Origin: Terfezia claveryi
Lineage: Eukaryota; Ascomycota; Pezizomycetes; Pezizales; Pezizaceae
Direction of reading: 5' to 3'
Assembly: GCA_015179025.1 (NCBI GenBank)
Contig: WHUX01000443.1
Coordinates: 1 to 26,460, forward strand
Length of the DNA: 26,460 bases
This document shows positions 9,871 through 19,098 of this stretch, piece by piece. How positions within the stretch are numbered: the stretch's first letter is position 1; every line of letters starts with the position of its first letter. A program made the position numbers and the translations under genes. The notes beneath the pieces are model-generated. The model was not told where the DNA came from. It saw only the letters and a list, made by a program, of their open reading frames with translations, and made no database searches.

Positions 9871-9984
9871 ACTAGGGGTTGCTCGTGGCAATGGATAACT
9901 ACATCAGCAAGGGCAGGTACTACTTTGCAGCTTGCTGAGGTCTGGGAATGGCTGAATTATGGGAGGCACCTGCATAGGACAGAG
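9871..9984. repeat. Distal part of the right inverted-repeat arm, cut by the LTR
   Basis: GGATAACTACATCAGCAAGG, GCTGAGGTCTGGGAATGG and GGGAGGCACC match the reverse complement of 1621-1735 at roughly 75-80%. Similarity reaches the last base before the LTR, so the retrotransposon inserted into the arm. Confidence 0.7.
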
Positions 9985-10278
9985 TGTCATGGGGGCCCTA
10001 TTGACTGATAGCGCTCTTGCGACTATTAGGACGGCCGTAGTTTGCTGCCGCAACGATATCTATTCCGCAGCACAGAATATCAATCCTATAGCAGTAAAGT
10101 TCAATCCAACTACAGTTTCACATGACGGATCTTATTTCGCAATACAAAATAAATCCTATGTCGCTTAAACGTGAAGTTAATACAAGACTTAGAACTTTGT
10201 AGGCTTCGTGTACTCAAGGTGCTCTTGTTTTCGAATACTCGCTGGTGGTAGAATAAATTCAACCAGAACTACTTGCAC

Positions 10279-10286
10279 TATTTATA
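10279..10286 (-). promoter_or_regulatory. LTR TATA box (copy A 3' LTR)
   Basis: TATAAATA on the minus strand, preceded by CCGCGGGA. It sits about 300 bp before the 3' end of the LTR in the sense direction, so transcription would begin around 10250 and R plus U5 would be about 270 bp. It is the same in all three LTRs. Confidence 0.6.
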
Positions 10287-11002
10287 TCCCGCGGTGTTCG
10301 TAGATATTCTTATGATAAAAATATTTTATAAAACGCGGGCCTACCTGTCACCTTGGAATTTCTTCCTAAGTGTTATGCCATCCATACCTTTGTTAATGCA
10401 GTTGCTATCTGCACTCGTTATCACAGGTTACTAACCCGAACATAGAGAATATTCCCATGTCTGCATGTTATATGTACTTCGCTTGTAGCTCGCTTATCCT
10501 ATTAAAGAATTCTTATCCGAGACAACTAAATTCAATCCAGGTATGTTACCAATCTCCGATACTATCGAATTACTATCCGACAATATTCGAAGGCATCTAA
10601 TTATGTTTCCGGCAATATTCACTTAATAGTGTCTAGTATCCATTGAAAATAATTTTCAACTGCATATAACTCTATGAATAGAGAACCGTGGGTCACAAGT
10701 AGATTACCATTGGAAAGGTATCAACGCATAGAAGATTATAGAATCTTAGTTTATCGCGATACCCAAATTATTCATGGAGTTATTACCAATAATAAGTAAA
10801 CCTCCTCGTGGACCTATATGACCATATTAAAAGTCTTATATCTCCATGAGTTTAACTCCGATCATAAAAGGGATTGCAGAAATGGAATCAGGACGAAGAG
10901 TAGGCCTAGATAGAACCTTGAAACATTAAATTCGGAGAACTTTATGTTTTGGCCCTATCTTTGGCCTCTGTCCTAGGCGCACTCCCTTATAGTGTCACCG
11001 GA

Positions 11003-11023
11003 CGCACTTTGGTCTAAAGTGCG
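11003..11023. promoter_or_regulatory. Perfect hairpin in the LTR
   Basis: CGCACTTT, a 5-nt loop, then AAAGTGCG: an 8-bp perfect inverted repeat. It is kept without change at 18402-18422 and 21011-21031. It lies in the U3 part, so it may be a dyad protein-binding site or an RNA hairpin in read-through transcripts. Confidence 0.55.
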
Positions 11024-11074
11024 CCCTCGGTCCTTCATTTTTTTAGTTATTTTTACCGCATTATTTTCCTGCAG

Positions 11075-11123
11075 TTCAGGGTAATAATTCAATATTCAGG
11101 GTAACGCCAAGACTTCAGGGTAA
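11075..11123. promoter_or_regulatory. Three TTCAGGGTAA direct repeats in U3
   Basis: The 10-bp word occurs at 11075-11084, 11095-11104 and 11114-11123, with starts 20 and 19 bp apart, close to two helical turns. The same triplet is at 18474-18522. The spacing suggests sites for one regulator lying on the same face of the DNA. The truncated LTR of copy C breaks inside this cluster. Confidence 0.45.
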
Positions 11124-11445
11124 CAGCTAATATAGCTAGCATATATATGCATATAGTCCACATATTAATCTGAGTATAACTATTGAACCGTTAATCGGAT
11201 TCTTATGAAAATTAAACTGTAGCTCTCTCAAGGGTCTCTGGACGTTCCATAAGGGTCTTAACCATCTAGGATGATTATAAACCACTCCGAGGTTCATACC
11301 CGTTTCATATTCTTAACTCTTATAGATAAGTATTAGAAACATTTGCACCACACTGCTAAGAGTGTACCTAGAGTTCATATAGATTCTAGGGTCGTTCTAT
11401 AAGGGCCCAAGTACCTTTGGTAGGCCTGGATGTCACCCCGTGACA

Positions 11446-11460
11446 GTGCCTCCCCCTTAA
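11446..11460 (-). other. Polypurine tract of copy A
   Basis: On the minus strand TTAAGGGGGAGGCAC lies directly before the TGTCA start of the 3' LTR. A purine-rich tract here primes plus-strand DNA synthesis in LTR elements. Three bases (CAC) separate the purine run from the LTR. Confidence 0.65.
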
Positions 11461-11479
11461 GGTTCTTGTCCGCAAGAAC

Positions 11480-11701
11480 CTAATTGATCATGCAATCAGA
11501 ATTATTATTGCTACTAACAACAATGGATGGGGCTTGAGGACCAGTCCTCATATACAACAGCCAAAACATAGCTGCGTACGTCTCATTGCACCCCTGAGAC
11601 AATATGGCATAAGAAATACAGGTAAAACAAAAACGTAAAGATAATTCAAAAAACCTAATGCCTAATATAGGAAAAAAAGAAAAATTCTCACAAGATAACA
11701 T
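11480..11701 (-). CDS. Short ORF after pol, copy A (73 codons)
   Basis: This ATG-started ORF overlaps the pol stop (11688-11690) by 14 nt in another frame and lies between pol and the polypurine tract, where some Gypsy elements carry an extra ORF. It encodes 73 residues with a hydrophobic, aromatic-rich first half ([20 protein letters not shown]) and a second short hydrophobic patch (AAMFWLLYM). The copy B version is open too and differs at three residues. Only four nucleotides differ between the copies and three change the protein, so there is no sign of purifying selection. I do not recognise the protein, and a chance ORF is quite possible. Confidence 0.25.
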   Translation of the reverse strand: MLSCENFSFFPILGIRFFELSLRFCFTCISYAILSQGCNETYAAMFWLLYMRTGPQAPSIVVSSNNNSDCMIN

Positions 11702-14700
11702 TAGGGTCCCGAGGCTTACGAGGATTATCCAGATGGAATTTTCGAATTAAATCGGCAGCTCCATCCTTCAGGTTCTCATATGGTTCCCATGTGTCATCAT
11801 CAGGACCGTAACTCTTCCAAGAGACTAAATACATAACCTATCCCTTCCTGAGCTCACTTGTCCTAACCTTTTCCACCTGGTATTCCGATTCTTCGAGGTC
11901 GACTGGAGGGGGTGTTGGTGAGCGTCTGCCGGCAATCGTATTAAGGTGGTAGGGTTCCAACAAACTAATATGAAAAACTGGGTGAGTTTTGCCTGTGCTA
12001 GGGGGAAGCTCTAACTTATAGGCATAGGTGCCTATAAGCCGTTTGATTCTAAACTTCCCTCGTAACTTGTAGTCAAGCTTCTTGGTCGGACGCCTTGTTT
12101 TGATGTTCTTTGCGTTGACCATGACCCAATCTCCCACTTTGAATATCGGTTCCTTCTCTGCTACCTTGAGATTGTAATATTTGGATATCCGGTCCTGCAC
12201 TGCCTTCATGTTCTCCCTCATAGCCTCCCTCATTGCGTCCAAAGTTTCGACTGTCTTGACTGCCTCAGGGTTGTTTGATTCAGTTGAGGCTTCGGTTGGG
12301 TTCTGGAAATTATTTTCTGGGTGTTAAGCGTATGTGGCAAAGAATGGTGTGAGTTTGGAACTAGAATGGACAGGTTATTATAACAGAACTCGGCAAATGG
12401 TAATAACTCGACCCAGTCATCCTGATCCCAACAGTAATACGTCCGTAGATAATGCTCAAGGGTCTGGTTGACTCGTTCAGTTTGACCATCGGTCTGAGGG
12501 TGATATGCCGAGGACTTATCTAATTCAACTCCTAATAACCGCATTACTTCCATCCAAAACGAACTTGTAAACACCGAATCCCGATCCGAAACAACGCTCT
12601 TTGGTAATCCATGCAGCCTCCAAACCTCCTTGACAAATATCCCAGCTAACTCTTTTGCCTTCCGGTTCTTCAAGGGAATGAAATGTGACATCTTAGTAAA
12701 CCTATCAACAATAACCCAGATCTGATTATACCCTTGACTGGCGGTAAATCAGTGATGAAATCCATCGAAATGTGTTCCCATGGCCTATAGGGGATTGGAA
12801 GAGGTACGAGCTTCCATATTTCTTGTGTCTTGCAGTCTTGTTTCTTTGGCAAGCATCATATGTGAACGTAGTTTGATACCCAGTCTTCCATATTAGGCCA
12901 GTAGTAATTTCGTTTCATGAGCTCGAGGGTTTTGTCACGTCCGAAATGACCTGCAACTTTAGCATCATGCATTGGAAAGCCACTTTCAACTTAAGGGAGT
13001 TGTTGTCAGGTATATATAGGCGACGTTCATAGGTTACCATGTCATCTTCTAAACCGTAATGATCGAGTCCAGGATACTCCTTGCCAAACTTCAACGGTTC
13101 CGAATCCCTAACCACTTGTCATCCTTGAGGCAGCCTCTTGGATCTCTTTGACCAACTTGATTCTTCTGTTTGTGAGGCCTTCACTGCCATAATGCGGCGC
13201 GTTACTAGACTCTCCTCACTTGTTCCTAGTTGGAATTGACCAGGCTTGAACATCCGAATCTGTGGTCCTGCTTCTCTCCCCTCCTTCGAGGTCAGGATCA
13301 ACCTGACGAGAAAGCGCATCTGCTTTGCCATTTTTATCACCTGGGCGGTAGATGATTCTAAAATTAAACTGGCTTAGTATTTCCGCCCATCTGGCCTGCC
13401 TTCGATTGAGTATTTTGTGGAATTAAAGTACTCAAGGTTCTTGTGATCCGTATACACAATTATCTCCTCCGGGGCACCCATGAGAAAATGTCTCCATTCC
13501 TGGAAACAATTGACAATTACGACCATCTCTTTGTCATGGACGTCGTAATTAAGTTCTGCTGGGATAAAGCGTTTCGAATAGTATGCTACTGGGTGCCAAC
13601 GACCATCTGGTTCTTTTTGGGATAGAATACCAGCTTTTGCTAGATCAGACGCGTCTGTCTCGATCATTTTTGGTCGTTCTGGGTGATAATGGCATAGTAT
13701 TGGAGCGGTGTGAACCTATATTTTAACTCATCGAAGGCCTGTTGACACTGCTGTGTCCAGTTCCAAGGAACTCCATTGTGCGTTAGTGTCTGAATCGGCA
13801 AGCCAAACTACTAAAGCCTTGAATAAACCGGCGATAGAAATTAGCAAACCAATAAACCTCTGCACTTCTTTACGTTCCGAGGAGCCTGCCAGGCGAGGAT
13901 GTCCTCGACTTTCTTCTGCCCCATTTGTATCCCCTTTGTACCTACTTTAAATCCCACGAATTCGACTTCTGGGACATGGAAGATACACTTGTCTATGTTG
14001 ACACAAAGGTTATTCTCCGTTATTTCTGCAGCACCCAACGGACGAGCTCGACATGTTCTTCCTCTGTTTGGGTATAAATGAGGATATCATCAATATATAC
14101 AACTATTCCTCGGTCAATTCTTCCGATAGAATATTGTTAACATGTCGCTGGAAAACAGATGGCATTAGTTAGCCCAAAAGGCATAACGTATATTCGTATA
14201 AGCCATATCTTGTCTTGAATGCTGTTTTCCACTCGTCTCCGGCTGCTATTCTGAGTAGGTTAAACCCGAGTTTGAGATCGAGTTTGGAGAAAACCTGTGA
14301 AGTACCAACTTGTTCCATTAGGGTAGTCATAAGTGGTAGGGGATACTTGTCTTTTTTGGTTATGGCATTGAGCCCTCTATAGTCTACGACTATTCTGAGC
14401 TTGCCATTTGGCTGTTTGGCGAAGAATATAGGAGCGCCAGCACTGCTTTTGCTCGGTCTTATCTTGCCGGTTTGGAGCATCTCATCTAGGTATTCTTTGA
14501 GAAGCTCCAATTCATCAGGGGAGAGGGGGTATAGTTTTCCTGACGGGGGACTCTTTCCTTCTTCTAACTCAATAGTCATGTCTTGTGGACCGTGCGTGGG
14601 AAGGGCGGATTGCAACTCCTTTCCAAAGATTTTTACAAAATCCCTGTACTGTGTTGGCAATCGATCAGCAAGTTCATGGATATTTTCAGTCGCTGTTATT

Positions 14701-15596
14701 TTCATAACCTTGCGAACGTCTCCATTAGCGAACTTCTGATAATCCCATTCCCCTATTTCAATTAATCCGACATATTGAGTCTCTGCAAGTACTTCGTCAA
14801 AGTCAGCGAAATCAGTAACCTCCTCGATTTCCAACGCTCTTTTTAGCTCGAGTCCATAAGGAGTGGTGACTCGTAGCTTATCACAATTGGCTTTAATCCA
14901 ATCCATCCCCAAAATGAGTGGAAGACCTGGTTCGAGGCACGCAACCTCAGTTACCAGGTCAAGAGTTTTGTTTCGTCCCGATCTTGCATCTGGGACCTCC
15001 ATCTGCAGGTTCTGAACCTGCACTGTGCCAGACCTCTTGAGAATCGAGCCGTCGGTGCTCTCTAATCTCAGTCTTTTCTCCCTCTTAACCAAGGCAGCAT
15101 CATCTGTTCAACAAAGAAGAATCAAAAATCGTGGCTTCTGCGCCAGTATCAACCAAAGCATTAATGGAAATTTCGCGTTTATTTCCTCCGTACATCCAAG
15201 ATAACTTAACAGAGATAAGAAATTTCAGTCCTTCACGCTTCAATACCTTCGCACCTGATTTTCCTGCCAAAGAGAGATCCTTAATTCCATCCAATGAAAT
15301 ATCCGGCACCGCCACCTTTCGTGGTCTTTTTTCGAGTGCGCCAATATGAGGAGCCACCTCATCATCAGCTTTTCTTTTTGTCCTTTTTTTGCGTTTTTAT
15401 TTGATAAAGAAAGAGAAGAAATAGCAGAAGAAGACAAATTGCGAGAAACAGAACTAATCAAAACAGGGTCAATATCCATAGGTTCCCCTTCATGTTCCTC
15501 CTTCCAACTGCCAACAGAGATGCCATTCCTTATAACACAAATAGAAAACCAATCCTGCGAGACTATCCGACCCGACGTACTAGATAGCCCGCATCC
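11688..15596 (-). pseudogene. pol: pol of copy A (protease, RT, RNase H, integrase, chromodomain), decayed
   Basis: In coding order: the aspartic protease motif VDTGAEATIF (DTGA codons at 15139-15150); an RT with RPSKSSAGAPIFFAKQ, LRIVVDYRGLN and the catalytic YIDD at 14087-14098; an RNase H with ETDASDLAKAG, DKEMV and YTDHKNLEYF (13374-13667); and an integrase with [21 protein letters not shown] and YHPQTDGQTERVNQ (12230-12850). A GPY/F-like region with THPVFHISLLEPY follows, then the chromodomain. Frameshifts break it near 15360, before the VMPFGLTN motif at about 14185, near 14110, around 13120-13340 and around 12250-12330. The chromodomain has a TAG at 11838-11840 where copy B has CGG, plus a G-to-S change in WKGYG. 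The pol stop is TGA at 11688-11690. A working polyprotein is not possible without repair. Confidence 0.9.
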
Positions 15597-15599
15597 CTA
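15552..15599 (-). promoter_or_regulatory. gag-pol UAG with downstream stem-loop (copy A), candidate readthrough site
   Basis: The in-frame TAG (15597-15599) ends gag, and pol continues in the same frame. After GGA, a stem forms from TGCG-GGCTATC (15583-15593) and GATAGTC-T-CGCA (15556-15567), 11 bp with one G-U pair and one bulged T, around a 15-nt loop. The copy C counterpart keeps the pairing with TGCA/TGCA. Such structures just after a UAG followed by G are known to promote readthrough in some retroviruses. Use here is inference. Confidence 0.5.
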
Positions 15600-16402
15600 A
15601 CAGTCCGAATTTTCCCCATAATCCAACTCATCCTCACTGACAATATGCCCAAACTGAACCTCAAGTGGCCTGCTACAGCCGCTCCTGCAGACACTGTCGC
15701 CACTTTCTTTGCTTCCTCCTTTCCCTTCCCTTTCCCTTAGACTCAACCGTAGGTTTCCAACCATTTGTACAGTCACCCATCATGTGAGTTTTGTCCCCAC
15801 ACTTGATGCACTGTCCATCCTTTTCCGAGCCTGTCCATTGCATATGTGACTTTATCTTGACCAGGCTCTTTTTCCTTCTTGGAGGAAGTATCGGACTTGG
15901 GTTTGGATTTGGCATCGGCTTGGTTTTCCCTTCTGCTTTGGTTTAGTAATCCGATCTTTGAGGTTTTCGGATTTTTTCTCGGTAGTCTTGGGGGTATTGG
16001 GTACCTCCTTTTTCGCACCAGCAGCCTGTTCTTTTTGACGGAACTGGCTCTGTGCATGTGCCTCCCTAACCTTCTCATACTCAACCTGAGACCCGGCATT
16101 TGCGATAGCCTGGAAGCACATTTCTGTACTAGCAGGTACCTTATCTAAATGTCTTTGTCAGTACTGACTCGGACCATATGGGCCCGAGTCTCAGGCTGAA
16201 TTGGCTAACAGGTGCTCCCAGAGCTGTTCCCGTGGTAGTTCCGCTACTAACTAGTGAACCCTGACTCGAGCAATGAAATCTTTCATTAACTCACCTTTTT
16301 TCTGGAACTCCTTCTGAAGGGAGACCTTCACATCCCGCTTCTCATGCTGGTTCTGGTGTGCGTTTATAAATTCACGTTTAAAGACATTAAACGTGTCCCA
16401 TT
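15597..16402 (-). pseudogene. gag: 3' half of gag, copy A, decayed
   Basis: This matches the capsid end and nucleocapsid of copy C gag. From the 5' side it has WDTFNVFK, LQKEFQKKGELMKDFIARVR, a basic lysine- and proline-rich linker, and the zinc knuckle CIKCGDKTHMMGDC (CX2CX4HX4C), which is intact here. It also has residues where copy C has stops (W, E and Q). Frame breaks occur between 15770 and 15700 and around 16140-16260. Homology to copy C ends abruptly at about 16402, and everything upstream is different (see 16403-17390). Confidence 0.8.
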
Positions 16403-17390
16403 CACATCAGCAATGAGTTTATTTATGCCAGGTACCTAGGTGCACTTGGCGCTCTATTGCAGAACTAAGCCTTGTGACGTACTAGTGTTCCATGTTCCCT
16501 TCCTGGCGTACCTCTGGTGCTTCCAACTCCCTGAACCACCATGTTACTTTACACTGTTTCTACCACGGTATCTATATATACCTTTTTCCCTATAACATCC
16601 CAGCGTTATCCGCTTTACTAAGTTCCAATCCAACGTTTTGCGTTCCCTCATTCCGCTTCAGCTCACTTCTCTTCTACTCCTACTCTGTCTCTTGACTTTG
16701 CAAGCATGCGTTCACCCTTGCATTCTCCTGCATTCGCCAACCTATTCTCCTCCTTTTCCTGTTGTCACTCATATATCTCACCGTCCCAACTCGATATGCA
16801 CACAATCCGCTCCTTAAAGTTACACCTCCTATCCCGCGTCTTCCTGGCTTGAACTTCCTCTATTGTCTTTGTGATGTTTTCAATCCGACACATCACGTTC
16901 CTAAGTTTCCCTTCCTACAATTCTCCTTCTGAAGTTTTTAATACGACATATCGCATTTCTAAGTTCCCTTCCTAACAATTGCTCTTCTGATGCTTGTGAT
17001 TTAATTTATCTTCGTTCTAAATCGATCACTCATTCTTGGCACAAACACGAGGTTTTCTTTGTTTGACTTCTATTTTCCATGACTAAAAACACATTCGAAC
17101 CTCATGGCCACACCTACAAACTACCCAAATGAAATCCAACGCGCTGCGTCTCCCTCTCACCCGATTATATCCACGTCCAGCACAATTACTCAGTAATAAA
17201 AAGCACATGAGAGAAACATGTAGAGAAAACATGTGGAGTGAAACACAGAGAGAAACAAGCAAGCGACAAAGAAAAAGAACTAATACGACGACAAGAAAAA
17301 CAAAACAATTACCATACGGAGACAGAACTAACTGGAACTGATCTAGGAAAACCTTCCTACTATTCGCTCGTCCTCCGACTGTCAGTACTC
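16403..17390 (-). other. 5' leader and gag N-terminal region of copy A, unrelated at DNA level to copy C
   Basis: Between the 5' LTR and the conserved gag part, copy A has about 990 bp that I cannot align with the 1.34 kb in the same place in copy C. On the minus strand it is purine-rich and in fragments reads like a decayed helical, charged protein (RNAICRIKNFRRR and MCRIENITKTIEEVQARK between about 16990 and 16850), similar in character to the coiled-coil N-terminus of copy C gag. Just before the junction a TW...EWDTFNVFK order is in frame with that of copy C. The region could be a diverged gag 5' end, a recombinant, or an insertion plus deletion. No usual TGG-type tRNA primer site follows the LTR. 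Confidence 0.4.
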
Positions 17391-17680
17391 TGTCACGGGG
17401 GCCCTATTGACGATAGGCTCTTGCGACTATTAGGACGGCCGTAATTTCCTGCCGCAACAATATCTATTCCCAACACAGAATATCAATCCTATAGCAGTAA
17501 AGTTTAGTCCAACATAGTTCCTCACGACGGATCTAATTTCGCAACACAAAATAAATCCTATGTCGCTTAAACGTAAAGTTAACTCAAGACTTAGAACTTT
17601 GTAGGCTTCGTATACTCGAGGTGCTCTTGCTTTCGAATACTCGCTGGTGGTAGAATAAATTCAACCGGAACTACTTGCAC

Positions 17681-17688
17681 TATTTATA
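17681..17688 (-). promoter_or_regulatory. LTR TATA box (shared LTR)
   Basis: TATAAATA on the minus strand in the same CCGCGGGA context as in the other LTRs. As the 5' LTR of copy A, this is the promoter position for A. Confidence 0.6.
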
Positions 17689-18401
17689 TCCCGCGGTGTT
17701 TGTAGATATTCTTATGATAAAAATATTTTATAAACGCGGGCCTACCTGTCACCTTGGAATTTCTTCCTAAGTGTTATGCCATCCACACCTTTGTTAATGC
17801 AGTTGCTATCTGCACTCGTTGTCACAGGTTACTAACCCGAACGTAGAGAATATTCCCATGTCTGCATGTTATACGTACTTCGCTTATAGCTCGCTTATCC
17901 CATTAAAGAATTCTTATCCGAGACAACTAAATTCAATTCAGATACGTTACCAATCCCCGATACTATCGAATTACCATCCGACAATATCCGAAGGCATCTA
18001 ATTATGTTTCCGGCAATATTCACTTAATAGTGTCTAGTGTCCATTGAAAATAATTTTCAACTGCACATAACTCTATGAATAGAGAACCGTGGGTCACAAG
18101 TAGATTACCATTGGAAAGGTATCAACGCATAGAAGATTATAGAATCTTAGTTTATCCGATACCCAAATTATTCATGGAGTTATTACCAATAATAAGTAAA
18201 CCTCCTCGTGGACCTATATGACCATATTAAAAGTCTTATATCTCCATGAGTTTAACTCCGATCATAAAAGGATTGCAGAAATGGAATCAGGACGAAGAGT
18301 AGGCCTAGATAGAACCTTGAAACATTAAATTCGGAGAACTTTATGTTTTGGCCCTACCTTTGGCCTCTGTCCTGGGCGCACTCCCTTATAGTGTCACCGG
18401 A

Positions 18402-18422
18402 CGCACTTTGGTCTAAAGTGCG
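18402..18422. promoter_or_regulatory. Perfect LTR hairpin, shared LTR
   Basis: CGCACTTT, 5-nt loop, AAAGTGCG, identical to the hairpin in the other two LTRs although the sequences around it vary. Confidence 0.55.
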
Positions 18423-18473
18423 CCCTCGGTCCTTCATTTTTTTAGTTATTTTTACCGAATTATTTTCCTGCAG

Positions 18474-18522
18474 TTCAGGGTAATAATTCAATATTCAGGG
18501 TAACGCCAAGACTTCAGGGTAA
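18474..18522. promoter_or_regulatory. Three TTCAGGGTAA repeats, shared LTR
   Basis: Copies at 18474-18483, 18494-18503 and 18513-18522, the same 20 and 19 bp spacing as in the 9985-11445 LTR. Confidence 0.45.
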
Positions 18523-18842
18523 CAGCTAATATAGCTAGCATATATGCATATAGTCAGCATATTAATCTGAGTATAACTATTGAACCGTTAATCGGATTCT
18601 TATGAAACTTAAACCGTAGCTCCCTCAAGGGTCTATGGACGTTCCATAAGGGTCTTAACCATCTAGGATGATTATAAACCACTCCGAGGTTCATACCCGT
18701 TTCATATACTTAACTCTTATAGATAAGTATTAGAAACGTTTGCACCACACTGCTAAGAGTGTACCTAGAGTTCATATAGATTCTAGGGTCGTTCTATAAG
18801 GGCCCAAGTACCTTTGGTAGGGCTGGATGTCACCCCGTGACA

Positions 18843-18857
18843 GTGCCTCCCCCTTAA
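18843..18857 (-). other. Polypurine tract of copy B
   Basis: TTAAGGGGGAGGCAC on the minus strand abuts the LTR, the same as for copy A. It shows that 17391-18842 also acts as the 3' LTR of copy B. Confidence 0.65.
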
Positions 18858-18876
18858 GGTTCTTGTCCGCAAGAAC

Positions 18877-19098
18877 CTAATTGATCATGCAATCAGAATC
18901 ATTATTGCTACTAACAACAATGGATGGGGCTTGAGGACCAGTCCTCATATACAACAGCCAAAACATAGCTGCGTACGTCTCTTTGCACCCCTGGGACAAT
19001 ATGGCATAAGAAATACAGGTAAAACAAAAACGTAAAGATAATTCAAAAAACCTAATGCCTAATATAGGAAAAAAAGAAAAATCCTCACAAGATAACAT
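18877..19098 (-). CDS. Short ORF after pol, copy B (73 codons)
   Basis: Counterpart of the ORF at 11480-11701, same length and start, overlapping the pol stop at 19085. It differs at three residues (N to D twice, N to K once) and is open throughout, like the copy A version. Function unknown; see the copy A entry for reasons to doubt it. Confidence 0.25.
   Translation of the reverse strand: MLSCEDFSFFPILGIRFFELSLRFCFTCISYAILSQGCKETYAAMFWLLYMRTGPQAPSIVVSSNNDSDCMIN

Larger units (their letters stand above)
1621..9984. mobile_element. Candidate giant fold-back element with long composite inverted-repeat arms
   Basis: The sequence from 1621 inward (CTCTG, GCCTCCC, ACCTCAGCA, AGTAGTTATCC-type words) reappears as reverse complement from 9984 inward, and the similarity continues through every layer of the arms. 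Mirrored layers are the distal stretch (1621-1740 with 9871-9984), the ~110-125 bp tandem array (1740-3215 with 9061-9870), the spacer (3216-3530 with 8758-9060), the TA-rich 39-bp array (3500-4473 with 8640-8757) and the CCATACCGGTATGG block (4474-4620 with 8510-8640). The arms are unequal, about 3.0 and 1.5 kb, because the arrays have different copy numbers. The ~3.9 kb interior has minisatellites and no transposase. The right arm is cut at 9984 by the Gypsy LTR, so its outer end and any target duplication cannot be seen. Fold-back-type elements are known to have tandem subrepeats in their arms. The assignment is inference. Confidence 0.55.
9985..11445 (-). repeat. 3' LTR of copy A
   Basis: This LTR is 1461 bp, bounded by TGTCA at 9985-9989 and TGACA at 11441-11445, a perfect 5-bp inverted terminus. 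It matches 17391-18842 closely (mid to upper 90s percent by eye) with small indels near the 9985 end. It contains a TATA box, an 8-bp-stem hairpin and three spaced TTCAGGGTAA words, listed separately. Confidence 0.9.
9985..18842 (-). mobile_element. Chromovirus (Ty3/Gypsy) copy A, two LTRs, decayed
   Basis: The element reads on the minus strand. Its 5' LTR is 17391-18842 and its 3' LTR is 9985-11445, each starting TGTCA and ending TGACA. The domain order in the coding direction is zinc knuckle, UAG, protease, reverse transcriptase, RNase H, integrase, chromodomain, which is the Ty3/Gypsy order with a chromodomain. Several frameshifts and a stop in the chromodomain show it is dead. The 5' LTR is also the 3' LTR of copy B, because B's polypurine tract and pol begin directly at 18843. 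Outside the 3' LTR lies the fold-back arm. Confidence 0.9.
17391..18842 (-). repeat. LTR shared by copies A (5') and B (3')
   Basis: The LTR is 1452 bp, TGTCA at 17391 to TGACA at 18842. The sequence immediately right of it repeats the polypurine tract and pol 3' end found right of the 9985-11445 LTR, so the same LTR serves two elements in tandem. Such LTR-internal-LTR-internal arrays typically arise by recombination between elements. Confidence 0.9.

Noticed and set aside
11075..11123. Telomere-like repeat (TTCAGGGTAA resembles TTAGGG)
   Set aside because: Only three spaced words inside an LTR, not a TTAGGG tract.
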